From contig JPHH03000012.1 in the NCBI GenBank assembly GCA_000750105.3, positions 372,001 to 436,000 on the forward strand: a DNA stretch of 64,000 nt, in the 5' to 3' direction. Source of the stretch: Tolypocladium sp. Sup5 PDA-1 (lineage: Eukaryota; Ascomycota; Sordariomycetes; Hypocreales; Ophiocordycipitaceae). A program made the translations under genes and the position numbers. Of this stretch, positions 1 to 10,664 are shown piece by piece. Within the stretch, counting starts at the first letter, position 1. Every line of letters begins with the position of its first letter. Under the pieces are notes generated by a model, which made no database searches, was not told the DNA's origin, and saw nothing but the letters and a program-made list of their open reading frames with translations.

Positions 1-2024
1 TCCTAATTCGGCAACAGAACCTGGCTCTCCCGTGGAATCGTCCCTCCCAAATATTGATTGGACGAAATAAAAAAAGCAGCCAAAGCATAATGCCGTGTCG
101 AATAAAAAAACGGGACTGCTGCGCTTCTCGTCGCCGTGGGAGTCCCCCTGCTCTGGTACAGGTACTGGAATAAGAGGCGAATTAGTAAACCGGCCACAGA
201 GTCAGCTTCGGGGTTTGAATTTTCGCTGCGGACGTGGCGTACTATGCTTCCGGCCTCGGATTCGCAAAGGTGGCTCTGCGGCGGTAGAGTTTGCGGGCAT
301 AGGGCTTGCCTGACGATGGAGGCTTCTAGAATGGCAACAACGCGACTTGACGCGTTTCTGGGGACAACGAAAGAAAAGAAGCAGAAACAGCCGGAGAGGT
401 GTGCGGAGATTTGTCAAGGTTGAGGTTCGTACAGTAGAATGGATGGGAGACATTACGTGAGGTTGCTGTTTGGGAAAGCAGACACCGGCAAGGGGTAGTG
501 TCCAACCGGACCTTCTAAACTTGGCCACAACGACTTCTAAGTGAGCGAGGCATTTGAGGGTGTACTTCCTTCCGGTACTCGTGGTTGGTTGGCCAGATTT
601 AGTCCCATCGTCTCCTCGACTGCTCGTGTCCAGCCAACGCAGGCTTACACAACTTCACGTCAAAACGTCAGTAAACCTCAACCAGGACCTCGTTCACCTC
701 CACCTACCTGATAGCATGCTGCTGCAACCGAGATGGGTTGTCCATTGCCTTACCCGCATCTGGCTACCGACGACCTCGACACGGTGACTGGAGCCGCACC
801 GTGCGTTCATGCAACTCACGCCGCAACGAGTTGGCTAACGTTTCCGGAGCTGCTTAGATGGCCAGCTGCCATGTCAAGAAGCATAGCTGAGCAGCCGCAG
901 ACTGCCAACCTCTGTACCGAATGCGATGGCCCGAGGCGTACTCATCACGACGTGTCGTTGTCATAGCTTCCTCCAGCGACTCGATACACCCGAGCGCCTA
1001 GATACCAATCATTTTGCTCCGCGCCGACGAGAACAAGGCATCTTTTTGTTTCGGCACCGTTGATCGCCCGCTCCAGGGGAAGCAGTGTGTGGTACTCCGT
1101 CTATCCGATTGGTTTTCCGACGGAGAGGGCCACACACCAAGGATATCCCTGCACGTCAACATCTGCAGTCACGGAGTAACTTATATCGAGGCGGATACGG
1201 CCATCTCGAGGCGCCTGGGGCGTTACGGCTTCTCCTGATCGCCCGGTTGGAATGAACTGGACGACTGCAAGTACTCCGTACAGTGCCAGAGGATGTTCGT
1301 CTTACGGGCTACTCGTACCCCACGACAATCACAGCCACGCCTGGCCCCCAGGCCACGGATACCGGCAATGCTGTGCATGCACCAGGGATTCTGGGCCTGT
1401 TTCGTCGCCGCCGTTAATTACTTGGCGACTCAGGGCGCCGGGGGTGGGTTGTACAGGCCAGGGGATGAACCCTCCTCGCTCAGGCACTGCCTAGCTGAAT
1501 GGTGGGTTTCCATGTTTGGGCCCTGTTTCTACTGCTTTGTTGGTCGTGTTGATCGCGTTGGGGGTTCATTTGGTTTGTCAAGGCGCTGCGATTGCCCAAC
1601 GATGGCTTGGGCGTTGCGGCTTTTGGAGAGATGGCGTGGTGTCGATGGAGTTTGTGACTGGCAGACCAGCAACTGCTGCCAGCAAGTGGCGCTGGGATGC
1701 TGGAAATAGAACCAAAAACGGCAATTCAGGGGTAGCCGTGCCGTACCTAGCGGCTGCCCCAACACGTTCCCCCGCCATCCACCATCGCATGGATGATCAC
1801 AGGCTCACAGCCCACCGCCACCACTGTCAATCATTCATTCAATCCCAATCCCATCTCCTTCAAGCCAAGCAACGGCAGTCATCAGCTAGCCCCCCCTGTG
1901 GCGCGTGCGTGCTTCACCATCTCCAGCCTCGGCCTCTGTCCTTCATTGTCCATACATATTGGCATCGCACCTCGTCGACTCTGCCCCTCATACGCAACCA
2001 TCGACAGACTCGACCGCCACCAAC
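1..2024. other. Intergenic region left of the eIF4E gene
   Basis: No open frame here resembles a known protein or has convincing splice structure, so I call no gene. The last 200 bases are pyrimidine-rich, as expected of the eIF4E leader. One copy of the intergenic 9-mer TACTCCGTA lies at 1272-1280. A 3' end of a gene lying left of the window cannot be excluded. Confidence 0.5.
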
Positions 2025-2927
2025 ATGTCGATGCGACCGCAGCTCTTCACCCGCGGCCTCTCAGGCCTGTCGCAAAGCCAGAGCTCCGAGGCAAACTCCC
2101 CCGCCGAGCAGCGCGACGATGCGAAGCGCAACTTTCTCAAGACGATGCGCCCGCTGCCTACGCAGCACTACTGGAACGTCTACTTTGACAGGTCCGTCTA
2201 CACTGCCCCGTGCAGGGAACACGATGCTGACGCCAGGTCCAGGCAGTCCAAGGACCACAAGCCCGACGACGGCGAGTACAACGTCCAGCTCGAGCAGCTC
2301 GGCGGCCAGATCGAGTCGGTCCAGGACTTTTGGCGCTACAACAACAACACCCCCGTCGACCAGATCAAGATGCGCGAGTCCATCTACCTCTTCAAGTCGG
2401 GCTTCAAGCCCATCTGGGAGGACCGCCGCAACATCAACGGCGGCAGCTGGACGTTCCGCGTCCCCAAGACCATCGGCCCGGACGTCTGGACCCGCGTCCA
2501 GCTGCTGGCCATCGGCGAGAAGCTCCAGAGCGCCCTAGACGACAGTACGTTGCCTCCCCAGCACAAACCTCACGCAAATCCTCGCGGTGAACTGACCCCT
2601 CCTGCAGGCGACCAGCTCTGCGGCGTCGGCCTCTCCGTGCGCTTCAACTCGCACCTCATCACCATCTGGCACCGCGATTCCTCCAAGCAAGCCTCCGTCG
2701 ACGGCATCCTCGCCTGCGTCCTGGAGGAGCTGCCCGCCGAGCTGCGTCCCAAGGCCGAAAACTACTTTTACAAGCGGCACTGCGACCACGCCGGCTTCAA
2801 GGCGCCGCCCGAGCTGCAGGCCGTCCTCGATTCGCAGAAGCGCGCCGACGCCAGCCAACCGCAGCCAGACGGCGTGGCCCCGGCGCCGCAACCAGAGGTG
2901 ACGGTCGAGCCGCCCTCTGCGCAATAA
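2025..2927 (+). CDS. eIF4E-family cap-binding protein, class II (4EHP)-like
   Basis: Cytoplasmic mRNA 5'-cap-binding protein of the eIF4E family. The start is ATG 2025 in a good context (CAACATGTC). Two introns are proposed: 2192-2236 (45 bp, CTGAC branch just before the acceptor) and 2545-2607 (63 bp, GTACGT..CAG). Both keep the frame, so an unspliced reading is also open; splicing gives about 264 residues. Family landmarks are present: YWNVYFD, VQDFWRYNNN (equivalent of human W73), PIWEDRRN (W102/E103, cap stacking and guanine recognition) and TIWHRD (W166). The position of human W56 appears to be tyrosine (GEYNVQL), which is the class II/4EHP pattern and suggests a regulatory or secondary cap-binding protein rather than the main initiation factor; that is inference. 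The first intron is short and less certain than the second. Confidence 0.9.
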   Translation: MSMRPQLFTRGLSGLSQSQSSEANSPAEQRDDAKRNFLKTMRPLPTQHYWNVYFDRSVYTAPCREHDADARSRQSKDHKPDDGEYNVQLEQLGGQIESVQDFWRYNNNTPVDQIKMRESIYLFKSGFKPIWEDRRNINGGSWTFRVPKTIGPDVWTRVQLLAIGEKLQSALDDSTLPPQHKPHANPRGELTPPAGDQLCGVGLSVRFNSHLITIWHRDSSKQASVDGILACVLEELPAELRPKAENYFYKRHCDHAGFKAPPELQAVLDSQKRADASQPQPDGVAPAPQPEVTVEPPSAQ

Positions 2928-3324
2928 GACTGGTTTACGACTTTACGATCTGGGAACTTGGGGCTAGAGGCAGAAAGACCTCCGGGTATAAATGATGACG
3001 TTTGGACGCGCCCCTACGAAGAGAGGCATGGGACAGGCAATTTGCATGATTATCGGCGTTTACATGGGACACACGGGTATATAGGCCACACGACCGCCAG
3101 TTAGCATTTGGATGAGGTAGTACCTCGTATATTGCTGAAGTCAAAGCGGTCATCTAAAACTCCAGACCCTGCCCCTGATGAGTGACTGTGTTTGTCCATT
3201 ACCCGGACTCCTAAACAATGCATAATTGCCCCACGACGCCGTGCTATTCCAAATCGAATCGGTGACCAAGAAAATCAGACGACTCCTTATCGTACATTGC
3301 CACGCCCTTTTCCCCGTGTATCCA
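2928..3324. other. Convergent 3' region between eIF4E and the EF-hand gene
   Basis: The eIF4E gene (+) and the EF-hand gene (-) converge here. The sequence should hold both 3' UTRs and polyadenylation signals. I see no gene or strong repeat. Confidence 0.5.
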
Positions 3325-4012
3325 TCACCGCCACACGCCCGCACTCCTCATGACCTCGTCAAACTCGTCCCACTCGACGCCGCGCGCGACGCCGGCCCCG
3401 CCGTTGGCCTCGAGAATCATATCCTTGAGCAGCTCCTCGTCGACGTCCTCCTTGAGCACGGCGGCGACGCGGCGCAGATGGGCGAGGGTGATGGGCCCCG
3501 CGGCGCCGTTTGTGAAGAGCCGGAAGGCCTCGTCAACGGTGGCGCGGTGGGCGTCGGCGTCGTCGTCGCTGCGGGCGTGGAACTTGAGGGCGCAGATGGC
3601 GAAGAAGGGCTCATAGGTGGCGTATCCGTCGGCCGAGGGGTCGAGGATGGACGTGAACTCGGAGAGCTCGGCGGGGGACGAGGGGGGGATGCCGAGGGCT
3701 CTGCACCAGTTCGCGTTAGCCACCGCCCCGACAGACGTGAACATGGGTGTATTCGCACATGAGCGCCGACTTGACGTCGTCAATGGGCAGCACGCCGTTC
3801 TTCTCGCCGTCCATGGGCTCGGAGAAGAGGCCCCAAGCCTCCTTGATCTCGCCCTCCTCCTGCGCCGAGACGTTGTGCTCCTTGGCGAGCTTCGACTGCC
3901 GCGCCTTCGCCGGCGCGCCGGTCGCGGGTTTGCGCTTCGGGGGCTGTCGCGTTTGCAAGTTAGTTGACTGAGACGTGGAGGGCGGATTGTGATTTAGGGC
4001 ACGGCGTACCAT
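3325..4012 (-). CDS. Small EF-hand (calmodulin/centrin-superfamily) protein
   Basis: Three exons on the minus strand: 4012-4010 (only the start codon), 3943-3759 and 3700-3325, with introns 3944-4009 (GTACGC..CTAAC..CAG) and 3701-3758 (GTGCGA..CAG). The 564 coding bases give 187 residues beginning MPPKRKPATG, a common fungal start; an intron directly after ATG explains why no good start exists in exon 2. The basic N-terminus is followed by paired helix-loop-helix units: one around GEIKEAWGLFSEPMDGEKNG and a second around ILDPSADGYATYEPF, then a C-terminal pair ending VEWDEFDEVM. The loops look degenerate, so calcium binding is doubtful in some. The overall plan resembles centrin or calmodulin relatives. 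I cannot say whether it acts at the spindle pole, in repair or elsewhere. Confidence 0.75.
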
Positions 4013-4494
4013 GTGCGCTGCTGCTAGGAAGGGGAACGCGCGCGGGTGTGCGAGGGGGTTGGTGGTGATGTCGCCAGGCGTGAATTCGGAGATGGCGAAG
4101 GTGAAGCTGAGCTCGAGCACAGTGTCAAGCGGATGGGCCGTGACGTTCTAGCACTGTCCAGCCCGCATGCCTTTCACTTACACCGACTGCACTTTAGAAC
4201 ACACCTGACGTAGCTTCTTAGTTCACGTCGTTGGCAAAGATGCCTTCTTGGCTTTCCCACGAGCACAGGAATAGACGGGGGGGATTCTGGTGTCTTCCTG
4301 TCTTGGCCATGTACGGATACGTTGCGCACGGCATCATGGAATGCCCCACTTCAGACAGCTCACCTTTGTCGTCACCACTTTTGCCAACCTCGAACCGTCA
4401 CTGACACAGAAGTTCTCCGGAAAACACCAAGCACAGCATTGTATTGCTCTGTGAGGCCCCCCCTCGCTAGCGAGGCTTCACAGACGCAGCCGCC
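4013..4494. other. Divergent promoter region, EF-hand gene / APH-like gene
   Basis: This separates the minus-strand EF-hand start from the plus-strand kinase-like start, so both promoters must lie here. No clear TATA element or operator was recognised. Confidence 0.4.
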
Positions 4495-5736
4495 ATGGGT
4501 TCCTCGATGGAGCCCCGGCGCGTGGCCGAAATCATGCTCTCCTGGCTCGGCCTCGACCTCGTGTCCTGCGTCGAGCTCCAGACCCTGTGGGCAGGCTACG
4601 GCCACATCTGCGCCATCCAAGCACGCACAGCCCACGAGGACGGCAGCAACGGCGCTCTACGGCAGAGCGTCGGCAGAGGGGAACCCGGGGAGGGCATATT
4701 CCACCTCGTCCTGAAAATCATCTCACCGCCCTCCCGGCACGGCGACGAGGGCCACCTGCGCAAGATGCTCAGCTACGAGGTCGAGCAGTTCTTCTACGAC
4801 CAGGTCGCGCCGACGCTCGAGGACGACGTCGCCGTGGCGGCGTGCCTGGCGTCGACGCGGGGCATGCGGGAGCGCGCCGCGGCGGGCGGGCTCGCGGACC
4901 TGACGGCGACCATCATGACGGACCTGCGCCTCGGGTTCCCCGTCGCGGGGGAGAAGAGGGCGGTGCTCACGCCGCGACAGGTCCACGCTTCTCTGGGGTG
5001 GCTGGCCAAGTTCCACGGCAGCTCGTGGAGGTCGCTGCCGGGGGACCTTGACACGTTCCTCCTGCCACCGCTCCAGGAGGCGCAACGGAGAAAGCGGCGC
5101 GGTGGCGAGTCAGGTGGGAGAAGCCTCTGGCTGAACGGCGGGTACACGTACCTCGCGACGCGGCGGAGCGAGTACGCCTCCCTCGCCAAGGACGGGAGCT
5201 CAGAGTGGTCGGCGGCCTTTTGCACCCCTGCGCGAGGCTCATCAACCTCCGTTGCCGAACAGGTCGCCGCCTTCCTCACGCCGAGCGGCCGGCCCTTTGA
5301 GACGTACATCCACGGCGACGTCAAGTCGGAGAACCTCTTCTCCACGGAGGCCGGCGACCGGGTAGCCTTCTTCGACTTCCAGTACGCCGGGCTCGGCCTG
5401 GGCGTGTGCGACCTCGCCAAGCTCTTCACCTGCTCCGTGCCGCCGGACATGCTCACCAGCAGCGCGCGTGCGGTGCCGGGCGAGCTGCCCATGGACCACG
5501 GCGAGCGGGGCCTGCTCGAGCAGTACCGCGAGATCCTGCTCAGCCGCCGGCCGGAGGGGCATGGGTTGGAGTACGCCTGGGACGACTTTTGCCGGCACTG
5601 GGAGGCGGCGCTGGTGGACTGGTGTCGGTTCCAGGCGTCGTGGGGGTTCTGGGGCAATACGGAGTGGCTGCAGGCGAGGGTTCGGTCGATTCTCAAGGAC
5701 CAGGGCTGGAGGGACTGGCTGCAGCAACAAGTCTAG
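4495..5736 (+). CDS. APH/choline-kinase-like phosphotransferase family protein
   Basis: A single-exon gene of 413 residues starting at ATG 4495 (CGCCATGGG, good context). The C-terminal half carries the kinase-like signature of the aminoglycoside phosphotransferase/choline kinase fold: the Brenner motif HGDVKSEN at about residues 273-280 (catalytic Asp in HGD, metal-binding Asn) and the metal-binding Asp in FFDFQYAGLG at about residue 294. Upstream, LVLKIISPP probably holds the nucleotide-binding Lys of the N-lobe, followed by a conserved-looking EVEQFFYDQVAP helix. The family is large in fungi and phosphorylates varied small molecules; no substrate can be inferred from this sequence or its neighbours. 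It ends in a convergent arrangement with the glyoxalase II gene. Confidence 0.85.
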   Translation: MGSSMEPRRVAEIMLSWLGLDLVSCVELQTLWAGYGHICAIQARTAHEDGSNGALRQSVGRGEPGEGIFHLVLKIISPPSRHGDEGHLRKMLSYEVEQFFYDQVAPTLEDDVAVAACLASTRGMRERAAAGGLADLTATIMTDLRLGFPVAGEKRAVLTPRQVHASLGWLAKFHGSSWRSLPGDLDTFLLPPLQEAQRRKRRGGESGGRSLWLNGGYTYLATRRSEYASLAKDGSSEWSAAFCTPARGSSTSVAEQVAAFLTPSGRPFETYIHGDVKSENLFSTEAGDRVAFFDFQYAGLGLGVCDLAKLFTCSVPPDMLTSSARAVPGELPMDHGERGLLEQYREILLSRRPEGHGLEYAWDDFCRHWEAALVDWCRFQASWGFWGNTEWLQARVRSILKDQGWRDWLQQQV

Positions 5737-6824
5737 ACTTTTTTTTCCAAGGACAGCATAGAAGTGTCGGTAGAGGATAGGTATACAGGTATAGGCGAGC
5801 ATAGAGGACGACCAGTGTAGGAATAGATCTAGAGCAGTATCTACCAGGGATCACGGCGAGAATGAGGCGAAATTCTTCCAGCGTTCTAGATCCATCTGGT
5901 CTCCTGCTGTACGATCTCGGTGTGTAGTTAGCTAGCTGTTGTCTCAAGCTTTAATATCGTCAAATTTCGTCATCATGTACGGAGTAGAGACGCTCCCCAT
6001 GCTGGGCACAATGTCGTCCGGTGGAGGCAACATCGTCCAGCCGCAATCTGATCCTTTTATCGTTACGCGAAACGTATTTATCGTATCGTAACCTTCAACT
6101 AGCATTCACGCAACTGTCATGACCATTCCGCGATTGTGGCATAGCAGCTCGAGTTGATGACGATGTTGATTTGATGTTGAAGCGGGACTTACATGCACAG
6201 TGGGACACCCCCGGACTAACTATCCAGCCGGGCCGACACAAACGCCTACAAGACCTCCCGTGGCTCCACGGTCCGAATTTTCCTCCTTCCTCCAACATCT
6301 CCCAGCAAAGGCATTGTCCGCGAGCGCGCGCACCACAAGACACAATGGGCGACGCGCAAGACCCTGAAGCCAGGCACTCAGCGCCTATCCCCCCCCATCA
6401 ATCGTGTTGCTGCGCGCGCGCTCGCAATTCCTACCTTTGGTCCCGTCAATCGACGACGGGTGTTTCGCCTACGATGGAAACACAAATACATCCGCTTCTA
6501 AAAATGCTAGAGCTTGCCGCCTCATACTCATCCAGGGCGAGCAAGTGTGGACAGTGAAGCAATAGCAAACACAACAGTCGCGTCTACTTAGACGTGGCTA
6601 TCCAGCGGGTTGCAAGTGGTGCCGCCGTCGCTTCAGACGGGGTGCCTAGCGATCCATGGAGACAAACATATCAACGATGGTCCTTTGATTTGTGAATGAC
6701 GAGATGCCGTGATGTACACTTTGCTACAGCGGAGGATACACGTTCTTGGTCACATCTTCGCGTCGGCTGGCCTGGAGATCAACTGGTCAACAGCCATCGT
6801 TTTGCCGGCAGATGGAGTTGGCCC
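5737..6824. other. Convergent intergenic region
   Basis: About 1.1 kb between the 3' ends of the APH-like gene and glyoxalase II. No coding potential was recognised. One TACGGAGTA copy lies at 5978-5986. Confidence 0.5.
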
Positions 6825-8262
6825 TCACTTGAACTTATTCTTCAGCTCGCGCAGCTTGCCCATGACATCCACGTGCTGCGTCTCGCCTGTTGCCTTTTGA
6901 ACCGCCGGGTCCTGCATGCCAACGTCAGCTCGGTCCATCGTGCCAGGCGACTTGATCACCACCGAAGACTTACCCCGAGTCGCATAAACGGATTGTGCTT
7001 CTATATTGTGTCAAGTCAGTCAGCCTTCGGACACAGCCTCCTGCTGGACAACCGCCGTACCTTTTCATCACCAATGGTGAACTTGCCCGTCGTAACTTGG
7101 TTGTTCTCGGCAAAGTCCTGCAGCTTCTGCACCGGCTCGCTCTGCAGAACCGACTTGGCGAACTTTACATCGTTCTTGGTGTACTCGTGTCCAGGCTGCA
7201 GCCGTCGCGTCAGTACGCTCTCTGTATGCCGCTCCGCGCCGACCAACTTACATATGTAACGGTGTCGTCTGGCAAAGTCGCAAGTCGCTTGTTCAACGCC
7301 TCGTCCATCTCGGCAGGCGTCCCCTCGAAAAACCTGCCGCAGCCTTCCCCATGGTCGTCAGCAAAATCCCAACAATACCACGCACGAGCCTCACGACGTA
7401 CCGCTGATGAACAAGGTGTCGCCCGTAAAGACGGCCTTGCCAGTTGCGTCCTCCATGTAGAAGCAGATGCTGTCCTGCGTGTGGCAGGGCGTGTGCAGGC
7501 TCTTCACCGAGATGTCGCCCAGCTTGAAGACCTCTCCGTGCGCGGGCGTCTTGGTGACGGCTTGACAGTCCTTGCCGCCGATGATGTCGAGCTGCGGCGT
7601 TCCCAAGTCCTCCAACTACAGAACGTCGTCAGCCATCACTCTCGTTCACATCCATATGTGGCAAGGGATCTTTCATACCATCTGGCTGTTCCCGCCGGCA
7701 TGGTCCCAGTGCCTGCATCGCGTGTCAGCGCCTGCGTCGCATCACACCCCCGCACGACACCTCACCGAGCACTAACGAATGCGTGTTGACAATGGCTTTC
7801 AGGTTGATCTTGCCAGCCTTGATGGCATCCTTGAGAATCGGGGAAACCCTACCGCGCTCGTCAGCACATGCGATCCTCACGTTGAGCCCGTCATGGCAGC
7901 GTACTCGGGCGGGTTCGCCGGATCAATGATCACAGCATCCTTGGATTTGTCATCAACCACGAGGTAGGCGTAGTTGTTGCTGCTCCCAACCCCTATGAAG
8001 AGAAGAGCATGCGTCAGAAATGAAGGTCGTTCGGGTATGAGAGGAAACCCCCAGAGGATGTAATCCGTCCAGGCTCGCGGGGAGATGAGCTTACACATGG
8101 GAATCGACTGGATATGCATCGCGCGGGTAGCAGCGAACTGGTCGTACACAGCCTTAGCGCCTAGACAATTGATGGCACTTTTCACACTTGACTTACGGCA
8201 GCGGATAGTAGAGTTCCGAATTTTTGCTTGGGAAAGGGCCTGCAGGGGATGAGCCGGTTCAT
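6825..8262 (-). CDS. glo2: Hydroxyacylglutathione hydrolase (glyoxalase II)
   Basis: Hydrolyses S-lactoylglutathione to lactate and glutathione, the second step of methylglyoxal detoxification. Ten exons (minus): 8262-8197, 8152-8095, 7992-7905, 7848-7777, 7712-7679, 7615-7402, 7343-7252, 7195-7061, 7000-6974 and 6911-6825, giving 290 residues. The zinc-binding motif THSHWDH is split by the 7713-7776 intron; further metallo-beta-lactamase landmarks are [32 protein letters not shown] and the C-terminal KHNPFMR. One exon is only 27 bp. Exon 1 encodes a basic, mitochondrial-type leader ([10 protein letters not shown]), but its intron (8153-8196) is only 44 bp and ends in AAG, so it is the weakest part. 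Starting at the internal ATG 8119 would give a 257-residue cytosolic enzyme. The core is certain; the N-terminus is not. Confidence 0.93.
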
Positions 8263-8650
8263 AAGGTGCAGCCGCCTATGGAGGGCGTGGTGTTGATGAA
8301 GGTTGGTATCCGTAGCTCTGATAGCTCCCCCAGCTTATGACGCGAAGCTCGGCAGCCCCACGTGATGCCTTAGTAACAGATATGGGGAACTTCCGGTTCG
8401 ACCATCAAATCGCATCAAAACTTGCAGCTATTTCGAAACTTGCTGGGTAAAGCTGGTTGGGATGCGGTTGGGATACTGCGCAAGTCGTTGAATAGCAGCC
8501 TTGGCCATTGCTTTTTGAATTGTAGGCAAGACGCCTCATACCAATGGAGCTACCGTCAGCTCTTGAAAGGAACCGTCGGTTCCTTTCAAGACATCATCAA
8601 CACGTACATAAATAGGGGGTATCTATCAGAACAAATAAACAAACCGACCG
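8263..8650. other. Spacer between LAS1 and glyoxalase II
   Basis: Both flanking genes read leftward, so this holds the LAS1 3' UTR and the glyoxalase II promoter. The hairpin at 8561-8591 is the only structure seen. Confidence 0.5.
8561..8591. repeat. Perfect 14-bp inverted repeat with 3-nt loop
   Basis: The arms 8561-8574 (TCTTGAAAGGAACC) and 8578-8591 are exact reverse complements around a GTC loop. It lies 60 bases past the LAS1 stop codon, so it would fold in the LAS1 3' UTR. A role in 3'-end formation or stability is conjecture. Confidence 0.85.
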
Positions 8651-9720
8651 TCATACAACGCCAATCGGCTTCGGTTTCCACGGACCCTCGCACAGGAACC
8701 ATCCGGCGGCCCGCTCCGAGCCCTCCTCCGGCTCCGGCTCCGGCTCCGAGCCCGGCGCATCCGCACCTTGCTCCGCGGCCAACCCACCAGCAGCGCCTCC
8801 AGCTTCCGCCTCGTCGGCCCGCGCGACCATGACCTCCTTGGACAGCTTCAGGCACTTGAGGTACACCTGGTTCCCCGGCAGCGCATCCTGCAAGTCGGCA
8901 ATCGTCCGCAGCACCCGGTCGACTGGCCACTTCTTCAGCTCCTTCATCGTCCTGGCCCTGCGTGCATGGTCGTCGTTTCCGCCTCGCAGGAACTTCAGGA
9001 TCGCCTCCCGACACAGGTCAGCCTGCTGGTGGCCCCTCGATGAATTGTCGTCGGCCAGGTTCTTCCAGAAGTAGTCCCATATCCACGCCAGCGCCTTGTT
9101 GGCCATGGACCGCAGCTTCGCCAGCGACGGCAGCTGCTCGTGCGTCGACTGGTGCCGCAGCTCGACGAACGTGGCCGGCAGCCCAATCTTCTTCGCGATG
9201 GCGTACATGCTCTGCTTGCGCTGCTTATCCTGGTGCCCGTCCAGCAGGCCTGTGACGAATCTGCAGTCCCCATCCCGCGGTCAGCGTCAGCTACTACACG
9301 CCCCCTCTGCGATGACGAGACGATACCACCTCGGCGTGCACCGTGGCATGCTGATGCAGCCCGTGGCAGAAGGTTGAGCACTTCTCCCCAGGGGGCCGAA
9401 GCTTCTTACCTGCTAAAGGCAGCCGCGTACGTCGCGCGCACGGCGTACGTCGACCAGCCATTATTCTCCGTCACATCATCGTCGCTGAGGATCGCCGCGG
9501 TGAGCAGCGCCGTCGACTCCACCATGTGCGAGCAGTGCTGGCGCGCCATCCACATGGACACCCGCGCCACCGCCCGCTGCTGCTGCTCCCGCCGGCGACT
9601 CCTCGGCTTCTCGTCGTCCTTTGCCGGCGCCGGCGCCTCCGGCTCAGTGTCGTAAAACTGCCGCCGCACGAGCAGCATCTCCTCGCGGCCGCGCCACGAG
9701 TTGAACACGTACCGGACCAT
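8651..9720 (-). CDS. LAS1: Las1-family pre-rRNA processing endoribonuclease
   Basis: Las1 cuts within ITS2 of the 27S pre-rRNA in a complex with the kinase Grc3. Two exons: 9720-9410 and 9260-8651, with a 149-bp intron (9261-9409; GTAAGA..CTGCAG) that splits an Arg codon. The 306-residue product starts [24 protein letters not shown], the characteristic Las1 opening. The HEPN nuclease signature R-x4-H is present as RHQSTH at about residues 139-144, within the conserved [19 protein letters not shown] stretch. The C-terminus is Glu/Pro-rich and ends with a [14 protein letters not shown] motif. It is shorter than the roughly 500-residue yeast protein, with little after the HEPN domain. I see no lesion. 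Confidence 0.92.
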
Positions 9721-10664
9721 TGGGGGCTAGGAAACCAGGGTTTGGTGGCCCCCTGCTACGTACGTGTCGCAGTGGATGGAGGGGGCTTGTGCTGAAAAGA
9801 GAATTGCCGGCGTCGGGAGCGGCGGAAAGAATTGAATTTGGTGATCGAGGAGTCTAGGTGAAAACCCAAACCCGTAGTCCGTAATCCGTACTCCGTAACT
9901 TACTCCGTACAGTATTACCCGACGATGCCTTTCCCTGGCAACTGTGGCGCGGCACAGCACCGGCCGCAGTGGCTGGTGTTTCCGTGCCGTAGCTGGTGGG
10001 GCATCGGACCCAAGAGTCAGTCAAGGGCAAGTCCACACAGGGCTGTCATGGTTGCTTGAACTTGCTAGGAACGGGCGGGGTGCGGCGAGAAGAGAATTGC
10101 TGCGAGCCACTCAAGAGCCAGCCAGACGGCACCTCCACCCCCCAAAGATGCACGGACCCGCCCTCGACATGCCCGACAGGGGTCCTGGATGGCGGCTCTG
10201 TTTGCTTGTTTTTAGACTCCACTGATGATCGATCGTTGTTGGGAGTTGGGAGTTGGGAGTTGGACCGTCACCGGCCAAAGTCCTGCCTAGAGATGCACAC
10301 CACCCATCATCAGATTTGTTCAAAACTATATTTGCCTTGCCGTAGCACGGGCCTGAGCCCTGAGCCCTGTGTATGCCTAATGCTATACACGTCTGTCCCG
10401 GGTATCCTCTCTCCTTTTCCTTGCCCCATGTGTCCCTTGCCCAGATATGCGCCGTCCGTGTACCCAAGTCCCATGATGCTAGCCCAGCCCATCAAGGTAT
10501 GCAATTCCCATGATCCCGCTCAAATAAAACTATCCCAAGACCCCAAGAGTATGGTACAGTGCAAAAGCTTGCTGTGGTAATAGCCTGGCAAATTGCCCGG
10601 GCTGCAAGTGAAGAGAAATGGAAGCGCTGCTACCATATCACGCAAGTCCTTGGTGCTCTTCCCC
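9721..10664. other. Intergenic region with clustered 9-mers and a 7-bp tandem repeat
   Basis: This region includes the LAS1 promoter. It contains two exact TACTCCGTA copies (9889-9897, 9901-9909) among several near-copies at 9872-9910, plus a short tandem repeat at 10241-10261. No gene was recognised. Confidence 0.5.
10241..10261. repeat. Three tandem copies of GGGAGTT
   Basis: Three exact 7-bp units lie in a row, in the 3' flank of the minus-strand gene at 10665-11726. Confidence 0.85.

Noticed and set aside
1516..2538. 340-codon plus frame overlapping the eIF4E gene
   Set aside because: The latter half is Ser/Arg/Thr low-complexity text in the wrong frame of the eIF4E exons.
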